A stretch of 53,520 bases of DNA from Prevotella sp. (GTDB taxonomy: Bacteria; Bacteroidota; Bacteroidia; Bacteroidales; Bacteroidaceae): NCBI GenBank assembly GCA_017508965.1, contig JAFWQT010000043.1:1-53520 (forward strand). Reading direction: 5' to 3'. Numbering within the stretch: position 1 is the first letter of the stretch; each line of letters begins with the position of its first letter. Shown here in pieces: positions 17,250-25,036 of the stretch. The position numbers and the translations under genes are program-made. The notes beneath the pieces are model-generated. The model searched no databases. It saw only the letters and a program-made list of their open reading frames with translations, and was not told where the DNA came from.

Positions 17250-17382
17250 ATTATATTGCTTTTTGTTATTTCGATATTGCAAATATAAAAAGAAATTCGG
17301 AAATGTAAGTAAAAGTTTCGGAAAAAATATGTTTTTAATTGAAAAATGAAATAAAACACTCTGATTTATCGCAAAAAAGCCG

Positions 17383-17390
17383 TAATTTTG
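17383..17390 (+). promoter_or_regulatory. Probable -7 box for pfp
   Basis: TAATTTTG matches TAnnTTTG; a transcript would begin about 40 bp before the ATG at 17436. No clear -33 TTTG. Confidence 0.5.
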
Positions 17391-17435
17391 CATGGAGAAA
17401 TCGATTATTCACAAAATAAAATCACGCAAATTATT

Positions 17436-19076
17436 ATGATGGAAAGAAGTGCATTGCAGACGGCACGTGCTGCTTATCAGCCAAAACTGCCAAAAGCTCT
17501 TCAGGGAGCTGTCAAAGTGAAGGAGGGTGAACCCACTCAGAGTGTTGATAACCAGGAGGAAATCAAGAAGCTTTTCCCCAACACCTACGGAATGCCCCTC
17601 ATTGAATTCGAAAAGAGTGACGTTGCCAACACAGCGAAGATGAATGTGGGTGTAATCCTGTCGGGTGGTCAGGCTCCTGGTGGTCACAATGTGATTACCG
17701 GTCTGTTCGACACCATCAAGAAGCTGAACCCCGAGAACCGTCTCTTCGGTTTCATTCTGGGTCCTGGCGGACTGGTGGAGCACAACTATCTTGAGATTAC
17801 TGCCGACTACATCGACGGCTACCGCAACACCGGCGGTTTCGACATGATTGGCTCCGGACGTACCAAACTGGAGAAGGTGGAGCAGTTCGAGAAAGGTCTC
17901 GAGATTATCCGCGAGCTCGACATAAAGGCTATCGTCATCATCGGTGGCGACGACTCCAACACCAACGCCTGCGTGCTGGCTGAGTATTATGCTGCCAAGA
18001 ACTATGGCGTTCAGGTGATCGGCTGCCCCAAGACTATCGACGGCGACCTCAAGAACGACCAGATTGAGACTTCATTCGGTTTCGATACCGCTTGCAAGAC
18101 CTATTCAGAGCTTATCGGCAACATTGAGCGCGACTGCAACTCAGCCCGCAAGTACTGGCACTTCATTAAGGTGATGGGCCGTTCGGCTTCACATATTGCC
18201 CTTGAGTGCGCCCTTCAGTGCCAGCCCAACATCTGCCTCGTTTCAGAAGAGGTGGAGGCCAACGACCTCTCGCTCGACGATGTGGTTACCTATATCGCAA
18301 ATGCTGTTGCCCGCCGTGCTGAAGACGGCAATAACTACGGTACCGTTATCATCCCCGAGGGACTGATTGAGTTTATTCCCGCCATCAAGAAGCTGATTGC
18401 CGAACTGAACGACGTGCTGGCACGCCCCGAGGCTCAGAATCTTACCCGCACCGAGCAGATTGACTTCGTGAAGCAGCAGATTTCCGACGAGAACCTCGCC
18501 GTGTTCAACTCTCTGCCTACGAATGTTGCCCAGCAGCTTGCATTGGACCGCGACCCCCACGGAAACGTTCAGGTATCGCTCATCGAGACCGAGAAGCTGC
18601 TTTCGTCGATGGTTGCCACCAAGCTTGAGCGCTGGCGCAAGACTGGTATGTTCAAGGGTAAGTTCTCTGCTCAGCATCACTTCTTCGGTTACGAGGGACG
18701 CTGCGCTGCTCCTTCAAACTTCGATGCCGACTATTGCTATGCACTCGGAACAAGTGCCGCCCAGCTGATTGCCAACGGCAAGACCGGCTATATGGCCATC
18801 GTGAAGAATACTACGGCTCCCTCGGATGAGTGGAAGGCCGGCGGTGTGCCCATCACGATGATGATGAATATGGAGAAGCGTAACGGCGAGATGAAGCCCG
18901 TTATCCGCAAGGCACTCGTCGAGCTCGAGGGTGCTCCCTTCAAGGAGTTTGCCGCTCACCGCGAGAAATGGGCCCGCGAGACCTGCTACGTTTATCCCGG
19001 ACCAATCCAGTACTGGGGACCCGCAGAAGTTTGCGACCAGCCCACCAAAACGCTGGCTCTCGAGCAGGCTAAGTAA
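17436..19076 (+). CDS. pfp: Diphosphate-dependent fructose-6-phosphate 1-phosphotransferase
   Basis: 546 residues, the length of the long (beta-subunit-like) PPi-PFKs. It phosphorylates fructose-6-phosphate with pyrophosphate and is reversible, serving glycolysis or gluconeogenesis. [10 protein letters not shown] is the N-terminal phosphate loop. GGDDSNTNA has Asp where ATP enzymes have Gly, and [10 protein letters not shown] has Lys before TID; both mark PPi rather than ATP use. [14 protein letters not shown] binds the sugar phosphate. Two adjacent Met codons (17436, 17439) open the gene; an upstream in-frame start would sit inside the promoter. A strong hairpin follows the stop. Confidence 0.95.
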   Translation: MMERSALQTARAAYQPKLPKALQGAVKVKEGEPTQSVDNQEEIKKLFPNTYGMPLIEFEKSDVANTAKMNVGVILSGGQAPGGHNVITGLFDTIKKLNPENRLFGFILGPGGLVEHNYLEITADYIDGYRNTGGFDMIGSGRTKLEKVEQFEKGLEIIRELDIKAIVIIGGDDSNTNACVLAEYYAAKNYGVQVIGCPKTIDGDLKNDQIETSFGFDTACKTYSELIGNIERDCNSARKYWHFIKVMGRSASHIALECALQCQPNICLVSEEVEANDLSLDDVVTYIANAVARRAEDGNNYGTVIIPEGLIEFIPAIKKLIAELNDVLARPEAQNLTRTEQIDFVKQQISDENLAVFNSLPTNVAQQLALDRDPHGNVQVSLIETEKLLSSMVATKLERWRKTGMFKGKFSAQHHFFGYEGRCAAPSNFDADYCYALGTSAAQLIANGKTGYMAIVKNTTAPSDEWKAGGVPITMMMNMEKRNGEMKPVIRKALVELEGAPFKEFAAHREKWARETCYVYPGPIQYWGPAEVCDQPTKTLALEQAK

Positions 19077-19093
19077 TCTGACTGAAGAAAAAG

Positions 19094-19130
19094 GGTGGGG
19101 ACTTGTTCCATACTGAGTCCCCACCTTATT
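19094..19130 (+). terminator. Intrinsic terminator after pfp
   Basis: Perfect 10-bp stem GGTGGGGACT (19094-19103) and AGTCCCCACC (19116-19125) with a 12-nt loop, followed by TTATTTAAT. It lies 18 bp after the pfp stop. Confidence 0.8.
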
Positions 19131-19163
19131 TAATATATATATAAACTACAAACTAATCCATGC

Positions 19164-19967
19164 ATGCCCAAACGTAGCCGTAAGCACCGCCGCAAGAAAT
19201 CCTTCTTCTCGAAGTATCCCAAATGGGCATACTGGGTGGGAGGCATTTCCGTAGTGGCAGTCTACGTCTGGCTTTTCTATTATTTCTTTGTCGGTCCGTT
19301 TGGCTTCAGATGGCGCGCGCTATATGGCGATGCCAACTATCCCGACGGCTACGAAATCCGCGGCATCGACATTTCCCACTATCAGGGCAAGATTGACTGG
19401 GAGCAGCTGCAGAATGCGATGATTGAGAAGTGCCCCTTGCGCTTCATCGTGGTGAAGGGTACCGAGGGCAGTTCAAAAATCGACGAATGTTTCCGCGACA
19501 ATTTCAAGAATGCCCGCGAGTACGGCTACATACGCGGCGCCTACCATTTCTGGAGCAACAAGTCGACGGCCCGCGAGCAGGCAGCCTGGTATCTGAAGAA
19601 TGTGCATCTGAAGAAGGGCGACCTTCCGCCGGTGCTCGATGTGGAACACAAGCCTGCCGACATGAGTGTCGAGGACTTCCAGCGCGAAATCCTCACCTGG
19701 CTTCATATTGTCGAAGATAAGTATCATGTGAAGCCCATCATCTATACTTACTATAAATTCAAGGTGAAATACCTGGGAACGCAGGTCTTCGATGACTATC
19801 CCTACTGGATTGCCCACTACTATGTGGACAAGGTCGACTACGACGGCGAGTGGAAATTCTGGCAGCACACAGATGCAGGCCGTCTGCCCGGTATTAAGGG
19901 ATATGTGGATTTCGACCTCTACAACGGCTCGTTCTACGACTTGAAGCGGCTATGCATTAAAGAGTAG
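19164..19967 (+). CDS. GH25-family lysozyme (muramidase), membrane-anchored
   Basis: 267 residues. A very basic N-terminus (KRSRKHRRKKS) precedes one membrane helix at about 22-45. The GH25 catalytic domain follows: GIDISHYQGKIDW (catalytic Asp), VVKGTEG, GAYHFW, LPPVLDVEH (DxE pair), YWIAHYY, FWQHTD and VDFDLYNG. GH25 enzymes hydrolyse the MurNAc-GlcNAc bond, so this one probably acts on the cell's own wall. Its last 18 bp overlap the 3' end of the convergent prmA gene. Confidence 0.9.
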   Translation: MPKRSRKHRRKKSFFSKYPKWAYWVGGISVVAVYVWLFYYFFVGPFGFRWRALYGDANYPDGYEIRGIDISHYQGKIDWEQLQNAMIEKCPLRFIVVKGTEGSSKIDECFRDNFKNAREYGYIRGAYHFWSNKSTAREQAAWYLKNVHLKKGDLPPVLDVEHKPADMSVEDFQREILTWLHIVEDKYHVKPIIYTYYKFKVKYLGTQVFDDYPYWIAHYYVDKVDYDGEWKFWQHTDAGRLPGIKGYVDFDLYNGSFYDLKRLCIKE

Positions 19968-20816
19968 CATGCACCAGTTGTTCTCGCTGCTGGTCTTCGA
20001 TAGCGAGAGCCCCAGCGAGCCCGCCTTCTCGGCAATCATGATGCCGTCTTCGGCATAGAAGCCGCTCAGTATCAGTATGCCCTCGTGGCTCATCACTTCC
20101 TTCATCGCCGGCATATCGGCCATCAGCACGTTGCGGTTGATGTTGGCCAGCACCACGTCGAATATTCCGCTCACGTGGCTCAGCACACTCTGGTTGCCCT
20201 CCAGCACCTCCATATTCCGAACCCCGTTCAGCTCGGCATTGTGGCGGGCATTCTCCACACTCCATTCGTCGATGTCGTATCCCACCACGCTCTGCGCCCC
20301 CATCTTCGAGGCCACTATGCCCAGTATTCCCGTGCCGCAACCGCAGTCGAGCACCCGCTTGCCTTTCAGGTCCATCTGTAACAGTTGGCCCACGATGAGA
20401 CGGGTGGTCTCGTGCGTGCCTGTACCGAAAGCCTGCTTTGCCTCGATGGTGATGTCAAGCAAATCCTTCCGTCCCGTCAAAACGGCATCAGCCTGGTGCT
20501 TCGTGTCGTGAATCACACACCTGTCGCCCACCACGATGGGCTCGAAGCCCTCATTTTCCCATTGCTCGTTCCAGTCTTTGTCCTCTACCTGGCTCAGGGT
20601 GTAGCTGATTTTCACCCCTTCAACCGGAAAATCCCCGAGCAGTTCGCGCAGCTTACTCTCGTCGAGCATACTCTGCTGCACGTAGCCGTTCAGTCCTTCG
20701 TCGGTTTCCTCAAACGATTCGAATCCGGCCTCCGAAGCCATCGTGGCCAGCAGGTCGCGGCAGTCACCAATCGATGGCGCGTCCTTAATCTGGAAGTTTG
20801 CAACGTAGTATTTCAT
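19950..20816 (-). CDS. prmA: Ribosomal protein L11 methyltransferase
   Basis: 288 residues. PrmA trimethylates ribosomal protein L11. Seen are the N-terminal substrate-recognition part with DWNEQWENEGFEPIVVG, the AFGTGTHETTRL segment, the SAM motif VLDCGCGTGILGIVASKMGA, and DVVLANINRNVL. Length is normal. The gene overlaps the GH25 gene tail-to-tail by 18 bp, and no terminator separates them. Confidence 0.95.
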   Translation of the reverse strand: MKYYVANFQIKDAPSIGDCRDLLATMASEAGFESFEETDEGLNGYVQQSMLDESKLRELLGDFPVEGVKISYTLSQVEDKDWNEQWENEGFEPIVVGDRCVIHDTKHQADAVLTGRKDLLDITIEAKQAFGTGTHETTRLIVGQLLQMDLKGKRVLDCGCGTGILGIVASKMGAQSVVGYDIDEWSVENARHNAELNGVRNMEVLEGNQSVLSHVSGIFDVVLANINRNVLMADMPAMKEVMSHEGILILSGFYAEDGIMIAEKAGSLGLSLSKTSSENNWCMLLFNA

Positions 20817-20839
20817 AATAAAAAGTTAAAAAATCAGTG

Positions 20840-20847
20840 CAAAGATA
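20840..20847 (-). promoter_or_regulatory. Probable -7 box for prmA
   Basis: TATCTTTG on the minus strand, 23 bp before the prmA ATG; matches TAnnTTTG. Confidence 0.45.
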
Positions 20848-20889
20848 TAAAAAATAGGGAAAAACCTATCATGGATTAGGGAAAATCCG

Positions 20890-20897
20890 TATTTTTG
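20890..20897 (+). promoter_or_regulatory. Probable -7 box for the Tyr/Trp-rich protein gene
   Basis: TATTTTTG matches TAnnTTTG, 44 bp before the ATG cluster at 20942. No clear -33 element. Confidence 0.4.
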
Positions 20898-20941
20898 CAT
20901 AATAAATACCCTTAAATTTGCACTTGTTAAAGAGTAAATAC

Positions 20942-21979
20942 ATGATGCGTATGAAAAAGTTACTATTACTGTCAGTCCTTTTAGGTGTATGTGCCGTCAA
21001 TTTGATGGCTCAGGACGATCTGTACTTCACACCCAAAAAGAGTGAGAAGGCAGTTAAGAGCACCAAGAATGTGATGGTCGACGATAACACGCCTGCCTAT
21101 CACGTTGGCACCAACCGGAGCGCCGATGAATACAACCGCCGGGGCAAGTTTGGCAGCTACTACGAGAAGATTGGCACCGACTCGCTGGGCAACGACATCA
21201 TCGAGTTCCATCCTGCTGCCGAAGACTCGCTTGCAGCCTACACCGAGGCCGACAAGAAATACGATGTAGACGAAGACTACAGCTACAGCCGCCGCATGAG
21301 CCGTTTCGACGACTTCTACTGGTACGACCCGTGGTTCTTCGGCCCATACTACAGCTGGCACTCGCCTTGGTGGTACAGCCACTGGGGATGGTACGACCCG
21401 TGGTACTACGGCTGGGGCTATAACGGATGGTACGGATGGTACGACTGGTACGACCCCTACTACTACAGCTTCTACGGCTGGAGATATCCCTACTACTGGG
21501 GACTCTATCCCAGCGGATGGTACTACACGCGTCCTTACTATATCGCCACCACGCGCGTTACCTCGCCCGGAAACTCCATCTCTACCGACCGCTACTATCG
21601 TGGCTACAACACAGCCCGGCACAACGGCGGCTACGGACACTCTACCGGCACAGCCAATTCGCGCAACTGGGGCAACTACTCTTCGTCGGGCAACTACTCT
21701 TCGGGCAACGTGAACCGCGGCTATCGTCGCGACACCCCAACGTTCTCCGGCAACACGGGCGGCACCCGCAGCTCGGGTTCCTACAGCAACAGCCGCTCAG
21801 GCTCGTATAGCGGAGGCTCACACGTGGGCAATCGCAGCTCAGGCACCTATAGCGCACCTGCCACAACCCGCTCCAGCAGCAGCGGTTCCTATAGCGCACC
21901 CAGCAGCTCACGCTCCAGCGGAGGCTTCTCCGGCGGAGGCGGCGGTGGCGGAGGTGGCTCTCATCGCGGACGCCGTTAA
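20942..21979 (+). CDS. Exported Tyr/Trp/Gly-rich low-complexity protein
   Basis: 345 residues from ATG 20942; ATGs at 20945 and 20951 are also possible and the last gives the neatest signal peptide (MKKLLLLSVLLGVCAVNLMAQ). After an ordinary acidic region (about 25-120) comes a block extremely rich in Trp, Tyr, Pro and Asp-Pro steps (about 125-200, for example WYDPWYYGWGYNGWYGWYD). A Ser/Gly/Arg-rich tail of repeated SGSYS-like words follows, ending in a Gly run and RGRR. No domain is recognised. It could be a surface or matrix-like protein held together by aromatic residues; that is inference only. Confidence 0.75.
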   Translation: MMRMKKLLLLSVLLGVCAVNLMAQDDLYFTPKKSEKAVKSTKNVMVDDNTPAYHVGTNRSADEYNRRGKFGSYYEKIGTDSLGNDIIEFHPAAEDSLAAYTEADKKYDVDEDYSYSRRMSRFDDFYWYDPWFFGPYYSWHSPWWYSHWGWYDPWYYGWGYNGWYGWYDWYDPYYYSFYGWRYPYYWGLYPSGWYYTRPYYIATTRVTSPGNSISTDRYYRGYNTARHNGGYGHSTGTANSRNWGNYSSSGNYSSGNVNRGYRRDTPTFSGNTGGTRSSGSYSNSRSGSYSGGSHVGNRSSGTYSAPATTRSSSSGSYSAPSSSRSSGGFSGGGGGGGGGSHRGRR

Positions 21980-21990
21980 TGCCGAAGGTC

Positions 21991-22108
21991 AACACAGAGA
22001 CACGGAGAGACAAAGATACACAAAGAATGAATATTTATCGTTAAGGTTATCGTTAAGGTTATCGTTATCGTTAAAATCCCTCTGTACCTTTGTATCTCTG
22101 TGTTTCAA
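21991..22108. repeat. Dispersed palindromic element E1 (ACACAGAG arms, TTATCGTTAAGG centre)
   Basis: Left arm at 21991-22026 begins AACACAGAGACACGGAG; right arm at 22079-22108 ends GTATCTCTGTGTTTC and partly complements it. Between them TTATCGTTAAGG occurs twice in exact tandem (22035, 22047) with a third partial copy and an extra TATCGTTA. The right arm includes TACCTTTG (22085-22092), a match to the -7 box pointing at the porin gene at 22175. Confidence 0.65.
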
Positions 22109-22174
22109 AAAGAATAACAACCGTGGCATATCTTAAGAAACCGAATTATTAATCATTAAAGCATATAGGTAATC

Positions 22175-23839
22175 ATGAAGAAATATGTTATCGCTATCAG
22201 CATGCTCATCGCCCTGCCGGTAGCAGCTCAGGAAACCTACGAGAACGCTAACATCGTGACCGAAGAACTCAACGGTACGGCACGCTACGTGGGTATGGGT
22301 GGAGCAATGGACGCACTGGGAGCCGACCTCTCAACCATCGCCTCTAACCCTGCAGGAATAGGATTGTTCCGCAGCTCGCAGATAGCAGCCACAGCGGGAC
22401 TCACCACCCAGCAGAATGCCAAAGACTTCCATAATGCCAGCAAGACGCACGCCAATTTCGACCAGATAGGATTCGTGTGGAGCAGCCAGGAAAGCCGCAA
22501 CTCGTTCCTCAACGTGGCATTCAACTACCACAAGAGCCGCGACTTCAACTACATCCTCTCTGCCACACAAGACAATTTAAGGGATATTAAAAGAATAAAA
22601 GCTGATGGTACCGAAGGAGATATGGCCGCCTCCCAGAATGCCCTATCGTATATCAAGGCTATTGGCGACGTGGATGCCGACGGATGGTCTACCATAGCCA
22701 TCAACAAAGGCAAAAACAGTTATTCGGGCGACTTCTACTGGACCAGCCAGCTCGACAACCTCTACTACAACACCTTCATCATGGGCGAGGGTGGAGCAGG
22801 CTTCAACATGGCTAACGGCTACAACATGAACCGCGCCAGCAAGGGTTACATCGGCGAGTACGACTTCGCCCTGAGCGGAAACATCCACGACCGCGTATAC
22901 CTCGGCCTTACCGTCGGCCTGCAAGACGTTCACTACAAGGGCTACAGCGAGTACACCGAGTCGCTTATCGGAGGCGGACAACTTATCGGAAACATCACCG
23001 TCTGCGACGAGCGCAAGATTACCGGTACGGGCTACAACTTCCGCGTGGGAGCCATCTTCCGCCCCATCGAAGACTCAGCCTTCCGCTTCGGCATTTCGTT
23101 CGCCTCACCCACGTTCTACGACCTCACCACCAGCAACTACACCTATCTGGTTAACAATTCACAGGAGCAGAGCGCCTCATACCCCAACTACAGGACCAGC
23201 GACTCCTACGACTTCCGCCTCTACTCGCCCATGAAGCTCGGGCTCAGCTTTGGCCACACCATCGGCAACTACCTCGCCATCGGCGCCGTTTACGAGTATG
23301 CCGACTATGGAGCCACCAACCCGCGCATCAAAGAGGGCGACTACTACGACGGCTATTGGGGCACCTACTACTCGGAGAGCAGCCGCGACCAAGTAATGAA
23401 AGAACACACCGAGCAGACACTCAAGGGCGTCAGCACCATCAAGCTCGGCCTGGAATACAAGCCCACTCCCGAGGTGGCATTCCGCCTGGGCTACAACTAC
23501 GTGAGCCCCATGTACAACTCCAACGGATTCAAGGATGCATATCTCGACTCCTACGGCACCAACGTAGCCTCGGCCACCGACTACACCAACTGGAAGGCCA
23601 CCAACCGCTTCACCCTGGGCTTGGGCTACACCTACGGCAAATTCTTCGCCGACCTTGCCTATCAGTACTGCTCCCAGAGCGGCGACTTCTATCCCTTCAT
23701 GGATGCCTACGTAGACGACTGCAAGGGATATGACGACAATGGCAAGCTGATTGTTGACCAAATAGACAACTACGCCACCAAGACCGAGGTTGACAACAAC
23801 CGCCATCAGTTCCAGCTCACGCTAGGCTACCGCTTCTGA
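22175..23839 (+). CDS. FadL/OmpP1-like outer membrane transport protein
   Basis: 554 residues with a signal peptide (MKKYVIAISMLIALPVAAQ). Directly after it comes the plug-type N-terminus: GTARYVGMGGAMDALGADLSTIASNPAGIGLF, broken here into the recognisable pieces VGMGGAMDALG and SNPAGIGLFRSS, typical of FadL/TodX proteins. The rest is a long beta-barrel with many aromatic strand ends and a terminal Phe (LTLGYRF). Such proteins move hydrophobic molecules through the outer membrane; Bacteroidetes members are often loosely labelled hemin receptors. The substrate is not shown. A strong terminator follows. Confidence 0.85.
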   Translation: MKKYVIAISMLIALPVAAQETYENANIVTEELNGTARYVGMGGAMDALGADLSTIASNPAGIGLFRSSQIAATAGLTTQQNAKDFHNASKTHANFDQIGFVWSSQESRNSFLNVAFNYHKSRDFNYILSATQDNLRDIKRIKADGTEGDMAASQNALSYIKAIGDVDADGWSTIAINKGKNSYSGDFYWTSQLDNLYYNTFIMGEGGAGFNMANGYNMNRASKGYIGEYDFALSGNIHDRVYLGLTVGLQDVHYKGYSEYTESLIGGGQLIGNITVCDERKITGTGYNFRVGAIFRPIEDSAFRFGISFASPTFYDLTTSNYTYLVNNSQEQSASYPNYRTSDSYDFRLYSPMKLGLSFGHTIGNYLAIGAVYEYADYGATNPRIKEGDYYDGYWGTYYSESSRDQVMKEHTEQTLKGVSTIKLGLEYKPTPEVAFRLGYNYVSPMYNSNGFKDAYLDSYGTNVASATDYTNWKATNRFTLGLGYTYGKFFADLAYQYCSQSGDFYPFMDAYVDDCKGYDDNGKLIVDQIDNYATKTEVDNNRHQFQLTLGYRF

Positions 23840-23863
23840 TAACGCATCATACAACATATAACG

Positions 23864-23897
23864 GAAATCCTCTCCTGCATGGAGGGGATTTCTTTTT
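23864..23897 (+). terminator. Intrinsic terminator after the FadL-like gene
   Basis: 12-bp stem (GAAATCCTCTCC at 23864-23875 with GGAGGGGATTTC at 23881-23892, one G-T pair), 5-nt loop TGCAT, then TTTTTG. Confidence 0.88.
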
Positions 23898-23930
23898 GTT
23901 ATCAGTATGGGTACATTCTTTGCGCTCGGC

Positions 23931-24062
23931 AAATAAAGTCTATCTGTTGGTCAATTAAAGTCTATTTGACGGTCAAATAAAGTCTGTTTGATGGTCAAAT
24001 AGAGTCTGTTTGACGGTCGTTTAAAGTCTGTTTGCTGAGCAATTAAAGTATGATTGTGGAAT
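23931..24062 (-). repeat. Array 2 of 22-bp register repeats (type A, reverse orientation)
   Basis: Six units of exactly 22 bp start at 23931, 23953, 23975, 23997, 24019 and 24041. Each has AAWTAAAGTCTR or a close variant (the reverse complement of core A) followed by a variable part, mostly TTTGACGGTC or a near relative. The last unit is more degenerate. The array begins 33 bp after the terminator of the FadL-like gene. The rest of the 23840-24231 gap holds that terminator and a good promoter at 24174-24205. Confidence 0.9.
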
Positions 24063-24173
24063 GATTCAAGCTTTCTATTTCTGAGCGTAGAGATAGTGCT
24101 CCGTTAAACTGAAAAGATGCAGCGTTATAGTTTTGTGGTGGTTACTATGGCAAGTTAAGTTTTTGATGTATCT

Positions 24174-24205
24174 TTTGGATATTTGAAAAGAATTGGGTAA
24201 TTTTG
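24174..24205 (+). promoter_or_regulatory. Bacteroidetes-type promoter, both boxes
   Basis: TTTG (24174-24177), a 20-bp spacer, and TAATTTTG (24198-24205). Matches the TTTG / TAnnTTTG consensus at the expected distance. The ATG at 24232 would have a leader of about 20 nt. Confidence 0.75.
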
Positions 24206-24231
24206 CACGGAAATAGTAAAACGTGATAAAA

Positions 24232-24840
24232 ATGGGATTTTTCAGTAAACTGTTTGGAAAGAAAGAGGACAACGCCGGCGGAATGGAAAACTATATGACG
24301 CTGGTGCGCGTGTACTTCCAGTCGGCTATTGCCGAGAATGTGGGCATCACTAACCTGGCTATGCTGCCCGACTTGCGCGTGTTCAAGACTACGCTGCACG
24401 TGCCTACGGAGCGCAACAAGCTGGGCATTGCCGAGAAGCGCCAGTGCAAGAAGATGCTGAAGGACTTGTATAAGACGAACGACAATTTCTTCGACGAAAT
24501 CGATAAGAGCATCAAGAAGGGATGCCGCAAGATTCAGGACGTGCAGACGTATATGATTCAGTTCCAGAGCTTCAGCAACGACTTGATGATGCTCACCGGA
24601 AACCTGATGAAGTTCAAGCTGCGAGTGCCCAGCTTCTTCAAGTCGGCCATCCGTGCGATGACTGAGAAGACGGTGCACGAAATATTCACGAAGAACGACT
24701 ATACCGACGCGGGTGTGGTGAAGACGGTGCTCGCCATCCGTCAGCTGAACAAGCGGCTGAACTTCTCGGAGCAGTGGGTCACCGACTTCGTGTATCAGGT
24801 GGTGATGCTGGCGAAGAAGGAGCCGAGGAAGAAGGAGTGA
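24232..24840 (+). CDS. Conserved-looking cytoplasmic protein of unknown function
   Basis: 202 residues from ATG 24232 (MGFFSKLFGKKEDNAGG), chosen over a GTG three codons upstream. No signal peptide or membrane span. Rich in Lys, Met and Phe, mostly helical. The N-terminal FFSKLFGKKE is of the amphipathic type that can touch membranes. No family recognised. It has its own strong promoter and is followed by a GC-rich palindrome. Confidence 0.7.
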   Translation: MGFFSKLFGKKEDNAGGMENYMTLVRVYFQSAIAENVGITNLAMLPDLRVFKTTLHVPTERNKLGIAEKRQCKKMLKDLYKTNDNFFDEIDKSIKKGCRKIQDVQTYMIQFQSFSNDLMMLTGNLMKFKLRVPSFFKSAIRAMTEKTVHEIFTKNDYTDAGVVKTVLAIRQLNKRLNFSEQWVTDFVYQVVMLAKKEPRKKE

Positions 24841-24847
24841 CCCCTCC

Positions 24848-24875
24848 CCACTCCCCTCCCGAGGGAGGGGAGTGG
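24848..24875. repeat. G/C-rich perfect palindrome
   Basis: CCACTCCCCTCCC (24848-24860) pairs perfectly with GGGAGGGGAGTGG (24863-24875). It begins 7 bp after a stop codon. It has no following T run. A related palindrome is at 44911-44930, so this is probably a dispersed element that may also stop transcription. Confidence 0.6.
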
Positions 24876-24895
24876 TATGTTTAGAGTTTAATTAT

Positions 24896-25024
24896 AACAC
24901 AGAGATACAGAGTTTTTATTGGGCGGGCTTCGCCCTTGAAATTTAATTTTAAAATTAATTTTTAATATAATTTCGAGCGGAGCGACCAGATAAAAAGTTA
25001 TCGTTAGGGTTATCGTTAGAGTTC
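24896..25024. repeat. Dispersed element E2 (single arm plus TTATCGTTAGGG units)
   Basis: AACACAGAGATACAGAG (24896-24912) resembles the E1 left arm. It is followed by a small hairpin (GGGCGGGCTTCGCCC, 24921-24935), an AT-rich stretch and TTATCGTTAGGG plus a second TTATCGTTAGAG near 24998-25021. No matching right arm is seen, so it looks like a rearranged relative of E1 and E3. Confidence 0.5.
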
Positions 25025-25036
25025 AAAAAGTAAAAA

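Noticed and set aside
17250-17393. 48-residue N-terminal extension of the small protein at 16977-17249
   Set aside because: It is AT-rich, hydrophobic and overlaps the pfp promoter region; ATG 17249 is the better start.
23931-24062. Possible CRISPR array, because of the regular spacing
   Set aside because: The period is only 22 bp, no repeat longer than about 12 bp is conserved, there are no separate spacers and no cas genes in the window.
24848-24875. Palindrome considered as an intrinsic terminator of the gene at 24232-24840
   Set aside because: The stem is strong but the loop is only 2 nt and no T run follows; kept as a repeat instead.
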